47,109 nucleotides of DNA from the NCBI GenBank assembly GCA_028872875.1, contig JAGWOC010000018.1, positions 1-47,109 of the forward strand, given 5' to 3'. Shown one piece after another: positions 17,078 to 24,849 of the stretch; within the stretch, counting starts at the first letter, position 1, and each line of letters starts with the position of its first letter. The stretch comes from Chloroflexota bacterium. GTDB taxonomy: Bacteria > Chloroflexota > Dehalococcoidia > DSTF01 > JACRBR01. Made by a program: the position numbers and the translations under genes. Under the pieces are notes generated by a model. That model had not been told where the DNA came from. It saw nothing but the letters and a program-made list of their open reading frames with translations, and did no database searches.

Positions 17078-17106
17078 CGCCTGCTCCTCGGTTCCACTGC
17101 TTGCTG

Positions 17107-17655
17107 TCACGCCGTCGCGGCGACGGGGATGTAACCCCGCGCTTCGAGCGCGGAGAGGACCTTCGCGACGCTCGCATCGAGGTCCTCGGCCTCCGTGTCG
17201 ACCGTGACCTCCGGATGCAGCGGCTCCTCGTAGGGGTCGCTGATGCCGGTGAAGTTCTTGATCTCGCCGTTCAGCGCCTTCTGGTAGAGGCCCTTGACGT
17301 CGCGGCGCGTCAGCTCGGCGATCGAGCACTTCACGTACACCTCGACGAAGTCGCCGACGTTCCGTCGCACCTCATCGCGGATCTCGCGGTACGGCGAGAT
17401 GGCCGACGCCAGCACGCAGACGCCGTTCCGCGTCAGCACCTCCGCCACCCAGCCGATGCGGCGGATGTTGGTGTCGCGGTCCTCCTTGCTGAAGCCGAGC
17501 CCTTTGCTGAGATGCGTCCGGACGACGTCGCCGTCGAGCTTCTCGATCTTCCGCAGGCCGCGCTCACGCAGGAGCGGCTCGATGGCGTCGGAGATGCTGG
17601 TCTTGCCCGCCCCGGAGAGCCCCGTGAACCAGATGGTGAAACCCTGCTGTTCCAA
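17107..17655 (-). CDS. cysC: Adenylylsulfate kinase CysC
   Basis: Phosphorylates APS to PAPS. The 182-residue P-loop kinase has Walker [10 protein letters not shown] near residues 12-20, [18 protein letters not shown], the [15 protein letters not shown] helix and the lid region [11 protein letters not shown]. All are typical for a single-domain CysC. The neighbouring CysH has the iron-sulfur cysteines of an APS reductase, so PAPS is not strictly needed for reduction here. CysC may feed sulfotransferases or give a second route. The gap to cysH (17656-17699) holds heptad array D. Confidence 0.95.
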   Translation of the reverse strand: MEQQGFTIWFTGLSGAGKTSISDAIEPLLRERGLRKIEKLDGDVVRTHLSKGLGFSKEDRDTNIRRIGWVAEVLTRNGVCVLASAISPYREIRDEVRRNVGDFVEVYVKCSIAELTRRDVKGLYQKALNGEIKNFTGISDPYEEPLHPEVTVDTEAEDLDASVAKVLSALEARGYIPVAATA

Positions 17656-17668
17656 ACCGTGTCTCCTC

Positions 17669-17696
17669 TAGAACCTGGAACCTGAAACCGAGAACC
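17669..17696. repeat. Heptad repeat array D (TAGAACC units)
   Basis: Four 7-bp units: TAGAACC, TGGAACC, TGAAACC, GAGAACC. It fills most of the cysH-cysC gap. The consensus is close to array C upstream of trpB. Confidence 0.65.
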
Positions 17697-17699
17697 GTA

Positions 17700-18452
17700 T
17701 CAGTCGCCGACGGCGGCACGCGCGGGCTCGGGGGCGTCGTGGCCGTCGGGCGCGTGCAGGCCGCACTCCGTCTTGTCGAAGCCCTGCCAGCGGCCGCTGC
17801 GTGGGTCGTCGCCCGCGGCGACGGGCCGCGTGCAGTGCGTGCAGCCGATGCTCGGGTAGCCCTGGTCGTGCAGCTCGTTGTAGGGGACCTCGTTGTCGAG
17901 AATGTACTGCCAGACCTGCGACTCCGTCCACGTGGCGAGCGGGTTGACCTTGACCAGGCCGAACTTCCCGTCCCACTGGACGATCGGCGTCTCGGCCCGG
18001 GACTTCGATTGGTCGCGGCGGATGCCGCTCAGCCAGGCGCGCTTGCCGGCGAGGGCGCGCCGGTTCGGCTCGACCTTGCGCAGGGCGCAGCAGGCGTCGG
18101 GGTCACGCGCCCAGAGCGCGTCGCCGTATGCCGCCGCCTGCTGTGCGGGCGTCAGGAGCGACATGTAGCCGGCGGGCTCGAAGCCGTAGCGGGCCGCGGC
18201 GATGTCGCGCAACCTGTACGTCTCCGGGAAGAGGAAGTCGGTGTCGATGTAGAAGACCTCGACCGAGCGGTCGATGCGCATCATCATGTCGAGCAGCACC
18301 ATGCCGGAGGGGCCGCCGAAGCTGCAGGCGAGCGCGAGGCCCGGCTGGTACGCGGCCGCGGCCCAGCGCAGGACCTGCTGCGGCGAGGCGCCCTCGAGCT
18401 CGCGGGACGCGGCCGCGAGCGCTTCCTGTGGTGCGACGATGGTCTCCAGCAT
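17700..18452 (-). CDS. cysH: Adenylylsulfate (APS) reductase, thioredoxin-dependent
   Basis: Reduces activated sulfate to sulfite. The 250-residue protein has the nucleotide-binding strand LALACSFGGPSGMVLLDMM, VFYIDTDFLFPETY, and the catalytic cysteine in KTECGLH near the C-terminus. The pairs DACC and GCTHC are the four cysteines that bind the 4Fe-4S cluster in APS-type reductases, so APS rather than PAPS is the likely main substrate. The ATG at 18452 has GAGGGAG six bases upstream; the open frame continues to 18497 without family support. It follows the sulfite reductase gene by 32 nt. Confidence 0.93.
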   Translation of the reverse strand: MLETIVAPQEALAAASRELEGASPQQVLRWAAAAYQPGLALACSFGGPSGMVLLDMMMRIDRSVEVFYIDTDFLFPETYRLRDIAAARYGFEPAGYMSLLTPAQQAAAYGDALWARDPDACCALRKVEPNRRALAGKRAWLSGIRRDQSKSRAETPIVQWDGKFGLVKVNPLATWTESQVWQYILDNEVPYNELHDQGYPSIGCTHCTRPVAAGDDPRSGRWQGFDKTECGLHAPDGHDAPEPARAAVGD

Positions 18453-18484
18453 GCCTGCTCCCTCGTCGGTCTCCCGGCGCCGTC

Positions 18485-20260
18485 CTAGACGGCGCACTCC
18501 CCTTCGCCCATGTCGTCCAGCGTGAAGAGCTTCGTCTGGCCCCAGTCGACGTAGGCCATCGGGTCCTCATTGAACTCTGGGACCGCCTTGTACGCGGCGA
18601 GGATCTCCTGGATGTGCGCCTTGCCCACGCGCTGTGACCACTCCGGCAGCCGCTCGCCGTCGCCCCGCCCGGCGACGTAGGCGCCGATCAGGGTCTCGAA
18701 GGCGTCGGGCACGTAGCGCGCGGGGATCTTCATGATCAGCGTGCCGAGCCGCCCTTCGCCCTGCGGGTTGCCGCCGAGCAGGAGCTGGAACGCCGGGAGC
18801 TGGCGCTCGCCGCTGCGGATCGCCATGCCGTAGAAGCCGATATCGGCGACGTGGTGATGCCCGCACGAGTTGGGGCAGCCGCTGATCTTGATCCTGAGGT
18901 CGTGGATCAGCGGGTCGCGATACCGGCCGTTGGCCGCGCGGATGCGCTCCCGCAGCTCGCTGCCGAGCCCCTTCGACGAGGTGACGCCGATGCCGCACGT
19001 ATCGGCCCCCGGGCACGTCATCACGTCCGAGATGGTGAGCGCGCCGTCTTCGGCCAGGCCGATGTCGGCGAGCGCGCCGTGGACCGCGGGCAGGTCGTCC
19101 TCGTGCACCCAGCGCAGCACGAAGTTCTGCGTCGCCGACGTGCGGATGCGGCCGTTGGCGTACGTGCGGGTGATCTCGGCGAGGGCGTGCATCTGGTCGC
19201 TGGTGACGTCGCCGATCGGCAGCAGGACGTAGACCGTGTACCAGCCCGCCTGCCGTTGCCTGAGCGCGTTGGTGCGCCGCCACGCTTCGAAGCCCTCGCG
19301 CGGGGCGGTGGGGCCGCCGTTCCGCGACGCCCACGAGCCGCCCGCCGGCTCCTCCTCGAGCAGTGTGAAGTCGGGTGCGCGGTAGCGCTCGTCGAAGGCT
19401 GGCGGCAGCGTCGCCAGCTCGTCGAGGTAGAGGCGCCGGAACTCTTCGATGCCGAGGCGGGCGATGAGGAACTTGATGCGCGCCTTGTTCTTGTTGCGCC
19501 TCTCGCCGAGCCGGTCCCAGACGCGGATCACGGCCTCGATGGTGCGGAGCTGCTCCTCGACCGGCACGAACGCCTCGAGCTCGTCGGCGACCCGCGGCGC
19601 CGCGCCGAGGCCGCCGCCCACGAGCACGCGGAACCCCTGGCGTCCGCCCTGCTCGACCGCCATCAGGCCGATGTCGTGGATGGGGAGCATGCCGCGGTCG
19701 GCGGGGCTGGCCGAGTAGCTGATCTTGAACTTGCGCGGCAGCTTCTGGTTGACGGGGTTGCGCAGGAAGTAGCGCATCGCGGCCTCGGCGTAGGGCGTCA
19801 CGTCGAAGACGCAGTCGTCGGCGATGCCGCTGAGCGGGTCGGCGGTGACGTTGCGGACGGTGTTGCCGCAGGCCTCGCGCGTGGTCATGCCGGCTTCGGC
19901 GAGGCGTCGCATGACCTTCGGCGCGTCCTCGAGCATGACGAAGTGGAGCTGGATGGCCTGGCGCGTGGTGACGTGGCCGAGCTTGCGCGGCGCGTAGCGC
20001 TCGGCGCAGTCCGCGACGGCGTGGAGCTGCTCGGGCGTGAGGGTGCCGTGCGGCGCCTTGATGCGCATCATCTGCCGGTCGGCCTGGCGCTGGCCGTAGG
20101 TGCCGTGCTGGAGGCGGAAGGGGCGGAAGTCGTCGCCGAGCCCGCCGCCGGCGCGCCAGGCCAGCGCTTGCCGCTCGAAGTTGTCGATCTCCGCCTGGAC
20201 GACGGGGTCGTGGGACTTGTCCTGTGCGAACTCGGACTTCGTCGGCGCACTGGCGACCAT
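18485..20260 (-). CDS. Ferredoxin-type assimilatory sulfite reductase
   Basis: Six-electron reduction of sulfite to sulfide at a coupled siroheme and 4Fe-4S centre. The 591-residue protein has two ferredoxin-like/siroheme half-domains (HGTYGQRQADRQMMRIKAPH at the first, AGWYTVYVLLPIGDVTSDQM at the second). The cluster cysteines are in TCPGADTCGIG and SGCPNSCGHH. Nitrite reductase of the same family is an alternative, but the sat-cysC-cysH context favours sulfite. The ATG at 20260 is preceded by GGAGGTGG. An ATG at 20314 would add 18 residues that include the promoter region, so I do not use it. First gene of the sulfate operon. Confidence 0.92.
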   Translation of the reverse strand: MVASAPTKSEFAQDKSHDPVVQAEIDNFERQALAWRAGGGLGDDFRPFRLQHGTYGQRQADRQMMRIKAPHGTLTPEQLHAVADCAERYAPRKLGHVTTRQAIQLHFVMLEDAPKVMRRLAEAGMTTREACGNTVRNVTADPLSGIADDCVFDVTPYAEAAMRYFLRNPVNQKLPRKFKISYSASPADRGMLPIHDIGLMAVEQGGRQGFRVLVGGGLGAAPRVADELEAFVPVEEQLRTIEAVIRVWDRLGERRNKNKARIKFLIARLGIEEFRRLYLDELATLPPAFDERYRAPDFTLLEEEPAGGSWASRNGGPTAPREGFEAWRRTNALRQRQAGWYTVYVLLPIGDVTSDQMHALAEITRTYANGRIRTSATQNFVLRWVHEDDLPAVHGALADIGLAEDGALTISDVMTCPGADTCGIGVTSSKGLGSELRERIRAANGRYRDPLIHDLRIKISGCPNSCGHHHVADIGFYGMAIRSGERQLPAFQLLLGGNPQGEGRLGTLIMKIPARYVPDAFETLIGAYVAGRGDGERLPEWSQRVGKAHIQEILAAYKAVPEFNEDPMAYVDWGQTKLFTLDDMGEGECAV

Positions 20261-20285
20261 GGTCCACCTCCGGGTGCTGACCGGA

Positions 20286-20314
20286 TACCTACATAAGTAA
20301 ATCGAGTTAGTCAA
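20286..20314 (-). promoter_or_regulatory. Candidate promoter/operator of the sulfate assimilation operon
   Basis: In a short AT-rich island the minus strand reads TTGACT (20314-20309), 17 bp, TAGGTA. The spacer AACTCGATTTACTTATG has the look of a repressor site, perhaps of an Rrf2-type regulator as in some sulfur regulons. That regulator assignment is a guess. Confidence 0.45.
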
Positions 20315-20550
20315 GATTACCGTCCCGGGCGACGCGCGTCAAGGGCGGACGGCGGCCCAAATCGGGGAGGACGTGGATTCAGGCCGGCCCGGGCGGAGCC
20401 CGGCGGCGGCACTGTCGATGGAGCGCGTTGGGTAGAGGACGCGCGGCCCGTGAGCGATCCCTGCCGGGGGGCGGCACCCTCCGCGGAGGACCCCTCACCG
20501 CACATTCTTAGCGCCGGCACTCCGTCCGCGCCGCCCACGCGCCGACGGCC

Positions 20551-20917
20551 CGATACGATCCTGCCGGAGCGCGGGCCTTCAGCCCGCGCCGCCCACGCGC
20601 CGACGGCCCGATACGCGCCCCGCCGGAGCGCGGCCCTTCCAGTGCCCCGTGTCCAGCCCGCGAGCGCGGTTGTTCGCGGCAGCCGGGGTGCGCCGTCCTA
20701 CCCCGCCCGCGCGGCGACGGCCCGATACGCGCCCGCCGGAGCGCGGGCCTTCAGCCCGCGCCGGTCACGCGCCGACGGCGCGATACGCGCCCGCCGGAGC
20801 GCGGGCCTTCAGCCCGCGCCGCTCACGCGCCGACGGCGCGATACGCGCCCGCCGGAGCGCGGGCCTTCAGCCCGCGCCGGTCACACGCCGACGGCGCGAT
20901 ACGCGCCCGCCGGAGCA
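20551..20917. repeat. 58-bp tandem repeat array (six units)
   Basis: The anchor CGATACG recurs at 20551, 20609, 20723, 20781, 20839 and 20897. Adjacent copies are exactly 58 bp apart, except for a gap filled by a 90-bp repeat. Each unit holds a hairpin, GCGCGGGC-CTTCA-GCCCGCGC. Partial copies occur at 30169-30196 and 32142-32175. The array fills the 724-bp gap between the sulfate operon and dnaA. I see no gene in it. Confidence 0.88.
20631..20720. repeat. 90-bp direct repeat, copy 1
   Basis: Matches 20918-21007 with one visible difference (GGTTGTT against GGCTGTT). The last 23 bp equal the final seven codons and stop of dnaA. It interrupts the 58-bp array. Confidence 0.85.
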
Positions 20918-21007
20918 CGGCCCTTCCAGTGCCCCGTGTCCAGCCCGCGAGCGCGGCTGTTCGCGGCAGCCGGGGTGCGCCGTCCTACCCCGCCCGCGCG
21001 GCGACGG
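20918..21007. repeat. 90-bp direct repeat, copy 2, overlapping the dnaA 3' end
   Basis: Second copy of the 90-bp repeat, starting within the last 58-bp unit and running 23 bp into dnaA so that it includes the dnaA stop codon at 20987-20985. Confidence 0.85.
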
Positions 21008-22358
21008 CTGCCGGCGCGCCCCGCGCCAGCGCCGCCCGCACCGCCGCCAGGTCGGCTCCCGTCTCCGCCCGCGTGCCCAGCTCGGCCGCGATGCGGGCGA
21101 TGCCGCCGAGGACCGTCGAGTGGTCGCGGTGGCCGAAGAGGCGGCCGATCTCGGCGACCGAGCGGTGTCCGTCGTGCTTCAGCACGTACATCGCCAGGTG
21201 GCGCGCGTAGGTGACGTTGCGGCTGCGGCTCTTGCCTTCGAGGTCGCGCGGCTGGGCGCCGATGCGGGCGCACACCGCCTCGACCACCGCCTCCGCGCTG
21301 GCGCCCTGCTGGTCGCGCTCTGGCGCGAGCGGCGACAGCGCCCGTTCGATCGCGGCGGGGGTGACCTCGCCGCCGACGAGCGGCACGTAGGCGATGACGC
21401 GGTTGAGGTATCCCTCGAGCTCGCGCACGCTCGGGCAGCCGCGCGCCGCGATCGTCGCCAGCACGTCATCGCCGAGCCGCAGCGCGTGGCGCCCGGCCTT
21501 CGCGCGCAGGATGGCGAGCCGCGTCTCGAAGCCCGGCGCCTCCATGTCCGCGACCAGCCCGCACTGGAGCCGCGAGCGGAGCCCGTCGCTCAGCCGCAGG
21601 TGCGACGGCGCGCGGTCCGTCGAGACGACGATCTGGCGGCCCGCCGCCTGCAACTCGTTGAACGCGTGGAAGAACTCCTCCTGGAACTTCTCCTTGCCCT
21701 CGAAGAACTGCACGTCGTCGATCAGGAGCAGCTCGGCGCCGCGATAGCGGCCGCGAAAGCCCTCGATCCCCCCCGAGAGCGCGCGCACGTAGTCGTTGCC
21801 GAAGCGCTCCGCCGAGGCGTAGATCACCGACCGCCCCCGCTCGTAGGCCGCGTGGCCGATGGCGTTGAGCAGGTGCGTCTTGCCGAGGCCCGACGCCGCG
21901 AAGATGAGCAGAGGGTTCAGCGCCCCCGGCTCCTCGACCGCCCGCTGCGCCGCCGCCGCCGCCATCCGGTTCTCGTCGCCGACCACGAACGTGGCGAACG
22001 TCTCCAGCGGGTTCAGCACCGGCGGCGCTGCCGCGCGCTTGCGGTACTGCTCCGGGATGGTCTCGTGCGCGGGGTCGAGCAGCGCCGGTGGCGCAGCTTC
22101 GGCCTCGCGCAGCACCTCGAACGTGACGTCGACCTTGCGGCCGAGCACGCGCGCGAGCGTGCGCGCGATCATCGGCTGCAGGCGCATGCTCAGCCATTCG
22201 CGCGCGAAGTCATTGGGCGCGCCGACGACGAAGCCGTCGTGGTCGTGGCGCAGGCCGACCGTGTCGCGCAGCCAGGTGTCGAAGTTGGCGCGCGTCACCT
22301 GGAGTTGGAGCTGCCCGAGCGTGGCGTCCCATGTGGTGGCCGGGGTGTCCATGGTCAT
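20985..22358 (-). CDS. dnaA: Chromosomal replication initiator protein DnaA
   Basis: AAA+ initiator of 457 residues. Domain I starts DATLGQLQLQVTRANFDTWLRDTV. Domain III has Walker A in FAASGLGKTHLL (near 155), Walker B in LLLIDDVQFFEGK and the sensor STDRAPSHLRLSDGLRSRL. Domain IV ends with the DnaA-box binding signature GHRDHSTVLGG. Walker A has ASG where most DnaA proteins have a bulkier GVG-type start. The linker domain II is very short. The ATG at 22358 is preceded by GGAG at 8 nt. The usual neighbours dnaN, recF and gyrB are absent, so this is a solitary or relocated dnaA. The last codons are repeat-derived. Confidence 0.93.
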   Translation of the reverse strand: MTMDTPATTWDATLGQLQLQVTRANFDTWLRDTVGLRHDHDGFVVGAPNDFAREWLSMRLQPMIARTLARVLGRKVDVTFEVLREAEAAPPALLDPAHETIPEQYRKRAAAPPVLNPLETFATFVVGDENRMAAAAAQRAVEEPGALNPLLIFAASGLGKTHLLNAIGHAAYERGRSVIYASAERFGNDYVRALSGGIEGFRGRYRGAELLLIDDVQFFEGKEKFQEEFFHAFNELQAAGRQIVVSTDRAPSHLRLSDGLRSRLQCGLVADMEAPGFETRLAILRAKAGRHALRLGDDVLATIAARGCPSVRELEGYLNRVIAYVPLVGGEVTPAAIERALSPLAPERDQQGASAEAVVEAVCARIGAQPRDLEGKSRSRNVTYARHLAMYVLKHDGHRSVAEIGRLFGHRDHSTVLGGIARIAAELGTRAETGADLAAVRAALARGAPAAVAARAG

Positions 22359-22613
22359 CGCGAGGTCTCCGCTGGGGTGAGACGGACGGTGTGGTGACAC
22401 AACGGAGCAGGCAAGGCGGATCCCTCCCGACAAGGCGTCCGGTGAACAGAGCGCGAGCACACGCGAGCGGTACGAAATGAATATCCCGAGGCCGAAGCCG
22501 TCCGTCCGAGCCGACCCCACCGCGGCTCCATCGCTCCCTGCCCTGCAAGAGGACGGCGCTGGCCGGGTTGGCGGCGCCGTGTGAGGTAGTGGAAGGACCT
22601 CAGGACAGGGCGA

Positions 22614-22642
22614 AGAATACAGGTGAAGGGAACGCCAATCAA
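22614..22642 (-). promoter_or_regulatory. Candidate dnaA promoter
   Basis: TTGATT (22642-22637), 17 bp, TATTCT (22619-22614) on the minus strand, in a less GC-rich stretch. Confidence 0.6.
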
Positions 22643-22710
22643 GGCTTTTATGACGACTCGCGGCCAGAATTTCCCCCTTTCCGAAGCACCCTAGGGAGCC
22701 GCCCGCACGG

Positions 22711-22738
22711 TTGCCCGCTGCCCCGCGTGCGCTATGCT
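22711..22738 (+). promoter_or_regulatory. Candidate promoter of the PAP2-family gene
   Basis: TTGCCC (22711-22716), 16 bp, TATGCT (22733-22738), ending 33 bp before the ATG. Confidence 0.5.
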
Positions 22739-22771
22739 CGATGTGATGACGGACGCACCCGCACCCCCCGC

Positions 22772-23590
22772 ATGAAGAGTGCGCAGGCGCTCGGAGTTGG
22801 CCGCGCACCGCTCCCGCAGCGGCTGATCGATGCCGCCGCCCGCCACCGCGTGTACCGCGACCTCTTCGAGTTCGCGCTCGTCGCCCTCGCCTTCCTGTTC
22901 TACTTCCTCGTGCGCGCCGCGGTCGTCAACGAGACGGGCGAGGCGCTCGGAAACGCCGAGCACATCATCAACTTCGAGAAGATGCTCGGCATCTTCTGGG
23001 AGCCGCGGCTGCAGCAGGTCGTGATCGGCCGGCAGTTGCTGATCCAGTTGTTCAACTTCATCTACTTCTGGCTCGATTTCCCGCTCATCGTCCTCGTTGG
23101 CCTCTGGCTCTACGTCTTCAAGCGGCACGAGTACACGGTCGCCCGCGACGCGCTGCTGCTCTCCGGCGCCATCGCGCTGATCGTCTACAACCTGTTCCCG
23201 GTCATGCCACCGCGGCTCCTCCCCTCGGGCGAGTTCGTCGATACGGTAAGGCGGTACAGCAACGTCTCCTACCAGGCGCAGTCCACCAAGGCCTTCGTGA
23301 ACCCGTATGCGGCCGTCCCCAGCCTGCACTTCGGCTGGGCGATGGTGCTCGGCGCCGTCATCTACTTCTCGACGCGCAACTGGCTGCTGCGCGGCTTCGG
23401 GATCCTCCTGCCATGGGCGGAGCTCGCCGCCATCGTCTTTACGGCGAATCACTTCCTGGTCGACGCCGCTGCCGGCCTCATCGTCTGCCTCGTCGGCGTC
23501 CTGCTGGCCCTGGCGATGCAACGCTGGGGCTACCCGGCTGTCCGCCGCTGGGCCGAGGCGCGCTGGCGCCTGGTTGAGAGCCCGCCGTGA
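22772..23590 (+). CDS. PAP2-superfamily membrane phosphatase/transferase
   Basis: A 272-residue integral membrane protein with about six membrane segments, the first near FEFALVALAFLFYFLVRA. The PAP2 catalytic motifs are visible: NLFPVMPPRLLP, AVPSLHFGWAM (His) and FTANHFLVDAAAG (His and Asp). The pattern is closest to the PAP2_3 group, which includes inositol-phosphoceramide synthase-like and undecaprenyl- or lipid-phosphate enzymes. The lipid substrate is unknown. The ATG at 22772 is chosen because the open frame upstream crosses the promoter. It is alone on the plus strand and ends at a repeat-rich gap. Confidence 0.85.
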   Translation: MKSAQALGVGRAPLPQRLIDAAARHRVYRDLFEFALVALAFLFYFLVRAAVVNETGEALGNAEHIINFEKMLGIFWEPRLQQVVIGRQLLIQLFNFIYFWLDFPLIVLVGLWLYVFKRHEYTVARDALLLSGAIALIVYNLFPVMPPRLLPSGEFVDTVRRYSNVSYQAQSTKAFVNPYAAVPSLHFGWAMVLGAVIYFSTRNWLLRGFGILLPWAELAAIVFTANHFLVDAAAGLIVCLVGVLLALAMQRWGYPAVRRWAEARWRLVESPP

Positions 23591-23591
23591 G

Positions 23592-23612
23592 GGGGGTCGG
23601 AGGTCGGAGGTC
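23592..23612. repeat. Heptad repeat array E (GGAGGTC units)
   Basis: Three 7-bp units, GGGGGTC, GGAGGTC, GGAGGTC, starting 1 bp after the PAP2 stop. Different consensus from arrays A-D but the same unit length. Confidence 0.6.
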
Positions 23613-23613
23613 G

Positions 23614-23633
23614 GGGCACAAGGCGGTGTGCCC
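23614..23633. repeat. GGGCACA hairpin element, copy 1
   Basis: GGGCACA, AGGCGG, TGTGCCC: 7-bp arms and 6-nt loop. Lies in the gap between convergent genes, with a second copy 110 bp away. Possibly acts as a transcription stop. Confidence 0.6.
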
Positions 23634-23723
23634 GTCCGCGCGCGCCGGCCCGCGCGGCCAACCCGCCGCACGGAAGCGATCAGGTTGGCCGGCCACTGAT
23701 GCCGAAGTCGGTGGTCACAGCAG

Positions 23724-23743
23724 GGGCACAGGGCGTTGTGCCC
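23724..23743. repeat. GGGCACA hairpin element, copy 2
   Basis: GGGCACA, GGGCGT, TGTGCCC followed by CTACGC. Same arms as copy 1. It sits 29 bp beyond the stop of the minus-strand DUF3105 gene and could terminate it. Confidence 0.6.
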
Positions 23744-23771
23744 TACGCGCACGAGGCGCCGGCCTGACGGG

Positions 23772-24692
23772 TCAGGGGCAGAACCCCTCCCAGTCCACCC
23801 GGCACGAGTTCTTCGAGATGAACGCGACCAGGTTGCCCTGCTTGTAGTCCTTGTAGCTGAACTGCTCCCAGCGCGTCCACGACGACAGACCGATCGTCCC
23901 TTCGACGAGGTCGGGGTCGTGCGCCATCACCACGCGGTTCTTGTTCACATCGATGCGGCCGTTGACGACGCTCTTGATCTCCTTGACCACGTCCGTGCAC
24001 GCGGTGTCGCCGCTCTTGCAGTTCCAGCCCACGAAGACGCCGGCGTGCTCGAGGATGTGCGGGATGGCGTCGCGCGGGATCACGACGTCGTCCGGGTAAA
24101 CGTTTGGGTCGGGCGGGATGTGCGGCAGGATCAGCCCGTTGCCCAGGTCGACGTTGTTCTGCGTGTTGTAGTGCGGCCCGGACGACGGCGGGTTGCTGTC
24201 GCGGCAGCTCGTCGTCACGGTCGGCGTCGTGGCGGGAGCCGTGGCAGCCGCCGTCGTGGCCGCCGCTGGCGTCTGCACCGGCTGCGGCGTGCTGTTCGCG
24301 GCCGGCGTGCCGGCGGCCGACGTGGCCCCCGGCTGCCCGTTCGGCGCGCCCGACCAGACGACGCCCGGGCAGAAGGGGATCGGCGTCCGCTGGCTCGCCG
24401 CCGAGAAGGCGTACGGCAGGTGGTCGCGCCCCTGGTCCGGCGCGAATGTGCCCGGGATGCTGGAGCTCGTATCCGCCGCGGCGGCCGCCGGGCCGGAGAG
24501 CGACGACCCGCTGCCCGATGACACGATCAGGTAGGCGATGAGCGCTACGACCACCACGACGCCGCCGCCGATGCCGACGGGCAGCCACGGCACGCCACGC
24601 CCACCCGCCCGTACCGGCGTCTTGCGCGAGATCGCGGCGCCCTTCCCCCGTTGCTGCGACTTGCGATCCACCCTGCGTTGGTCTCTGCTCAT
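23772..24692 (-). CDS. Membrane-anchored DUF3105 protein
   Basis: A 306-residue protein with a basic N-terminus (MSRDQRRVDRK), one membrane segment near residues 33-55 (IGGGVVVVVALIAYLIV), and an exported domain. The DUF3105 hallmarks are GRDHLPYA, NPPSSGPHYNTQNN and IPHILEHAGVFVGWNC. Function of the family is unknown. The two halves of the motif are split by an Ala/Thr/Pro-rich stretch of about 85 residues, which is unusual. The domain has several cysteines (FCPG, SCRD, NCKSGDTAC, SCRVD, FCP) that could form disulfides outside the cell. The ATG at 24692 has GGGGACAGC in front. It lies downstream of the DegV gene on the same strand. Confidence 0.83.
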   Translation of the reverse strand: MSRDQRRVDRKSQQRGKGAAISRKTPVRAGGRGVPWLPVGIGGGVVVVVALIAYLIVSSGSGSSLSGPAAAAADTSSSIPGTFAPDQGRDHLPYAFSAASQRTPIPFCPGVVWSGAPNGQPGATSAAGTPAANSTPQPVQTPAAATTAAATAPATTPTVTTSCRDSNPPSSGPHYNTQNNVDLGNGLILPHIPPDPNVYPDDVVIPRDAIPHILEHAGVFVGWNCKSGDTACTDVVKEIKSVVNGRIDVNKNRVVMAHDPDLVEGTIGLSSWTRWEQFSYKDYKQGNLVAFISKNSCRVDWEGFCP

Positions 24693-24849
24693 GCTGTCCC
24701 CGGGCTCCCTGTCCCTGGCGTCGCGCCGCGCCGTCGCGGCTGACGCGCCCCTGCGGCCAATCGGCCTACAGCGTACAGGCTCGCCCGAAGCCGCGGCAAT
24801 GCTGACCGGCCGCTGGTCCACCGCCGCAAGACCCGGGGGGGCGTGAGCG

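Larger units (their letters stand above)
22359..22771. other. 413-bp divergent region between dnaA and the PAP2 gene
   Basis: Contains a minus-strand promoter for dnaA with a leader near 250 nt and a plus-strand promoter close to the PAP2 gene. I searched by eye for TTATCCACA-like DnaA boxes and an AT-rich unwinding element and found neither, so there is no support for an origin here. Confidence 0.5.

Noticed and set aside
18851-20296. 481-codon open frame antisense to sulfite reductase
   Set aside because: Shadow of the third-position GC bias of the real gene; composition is not protein-like.
20551-20960. CRISPR-like regular repeats
   Set aside because: Units are 58 bp head to tail with no unique spacers, and no cas gene is near. 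It is a tandem array.
22359-22771. Replication origin next to dnaA
   Set aside because: No TTATCCACA-like boxes and no strong AT-rich unwinding stretch seen; the usual dnaN neighbour is absent.
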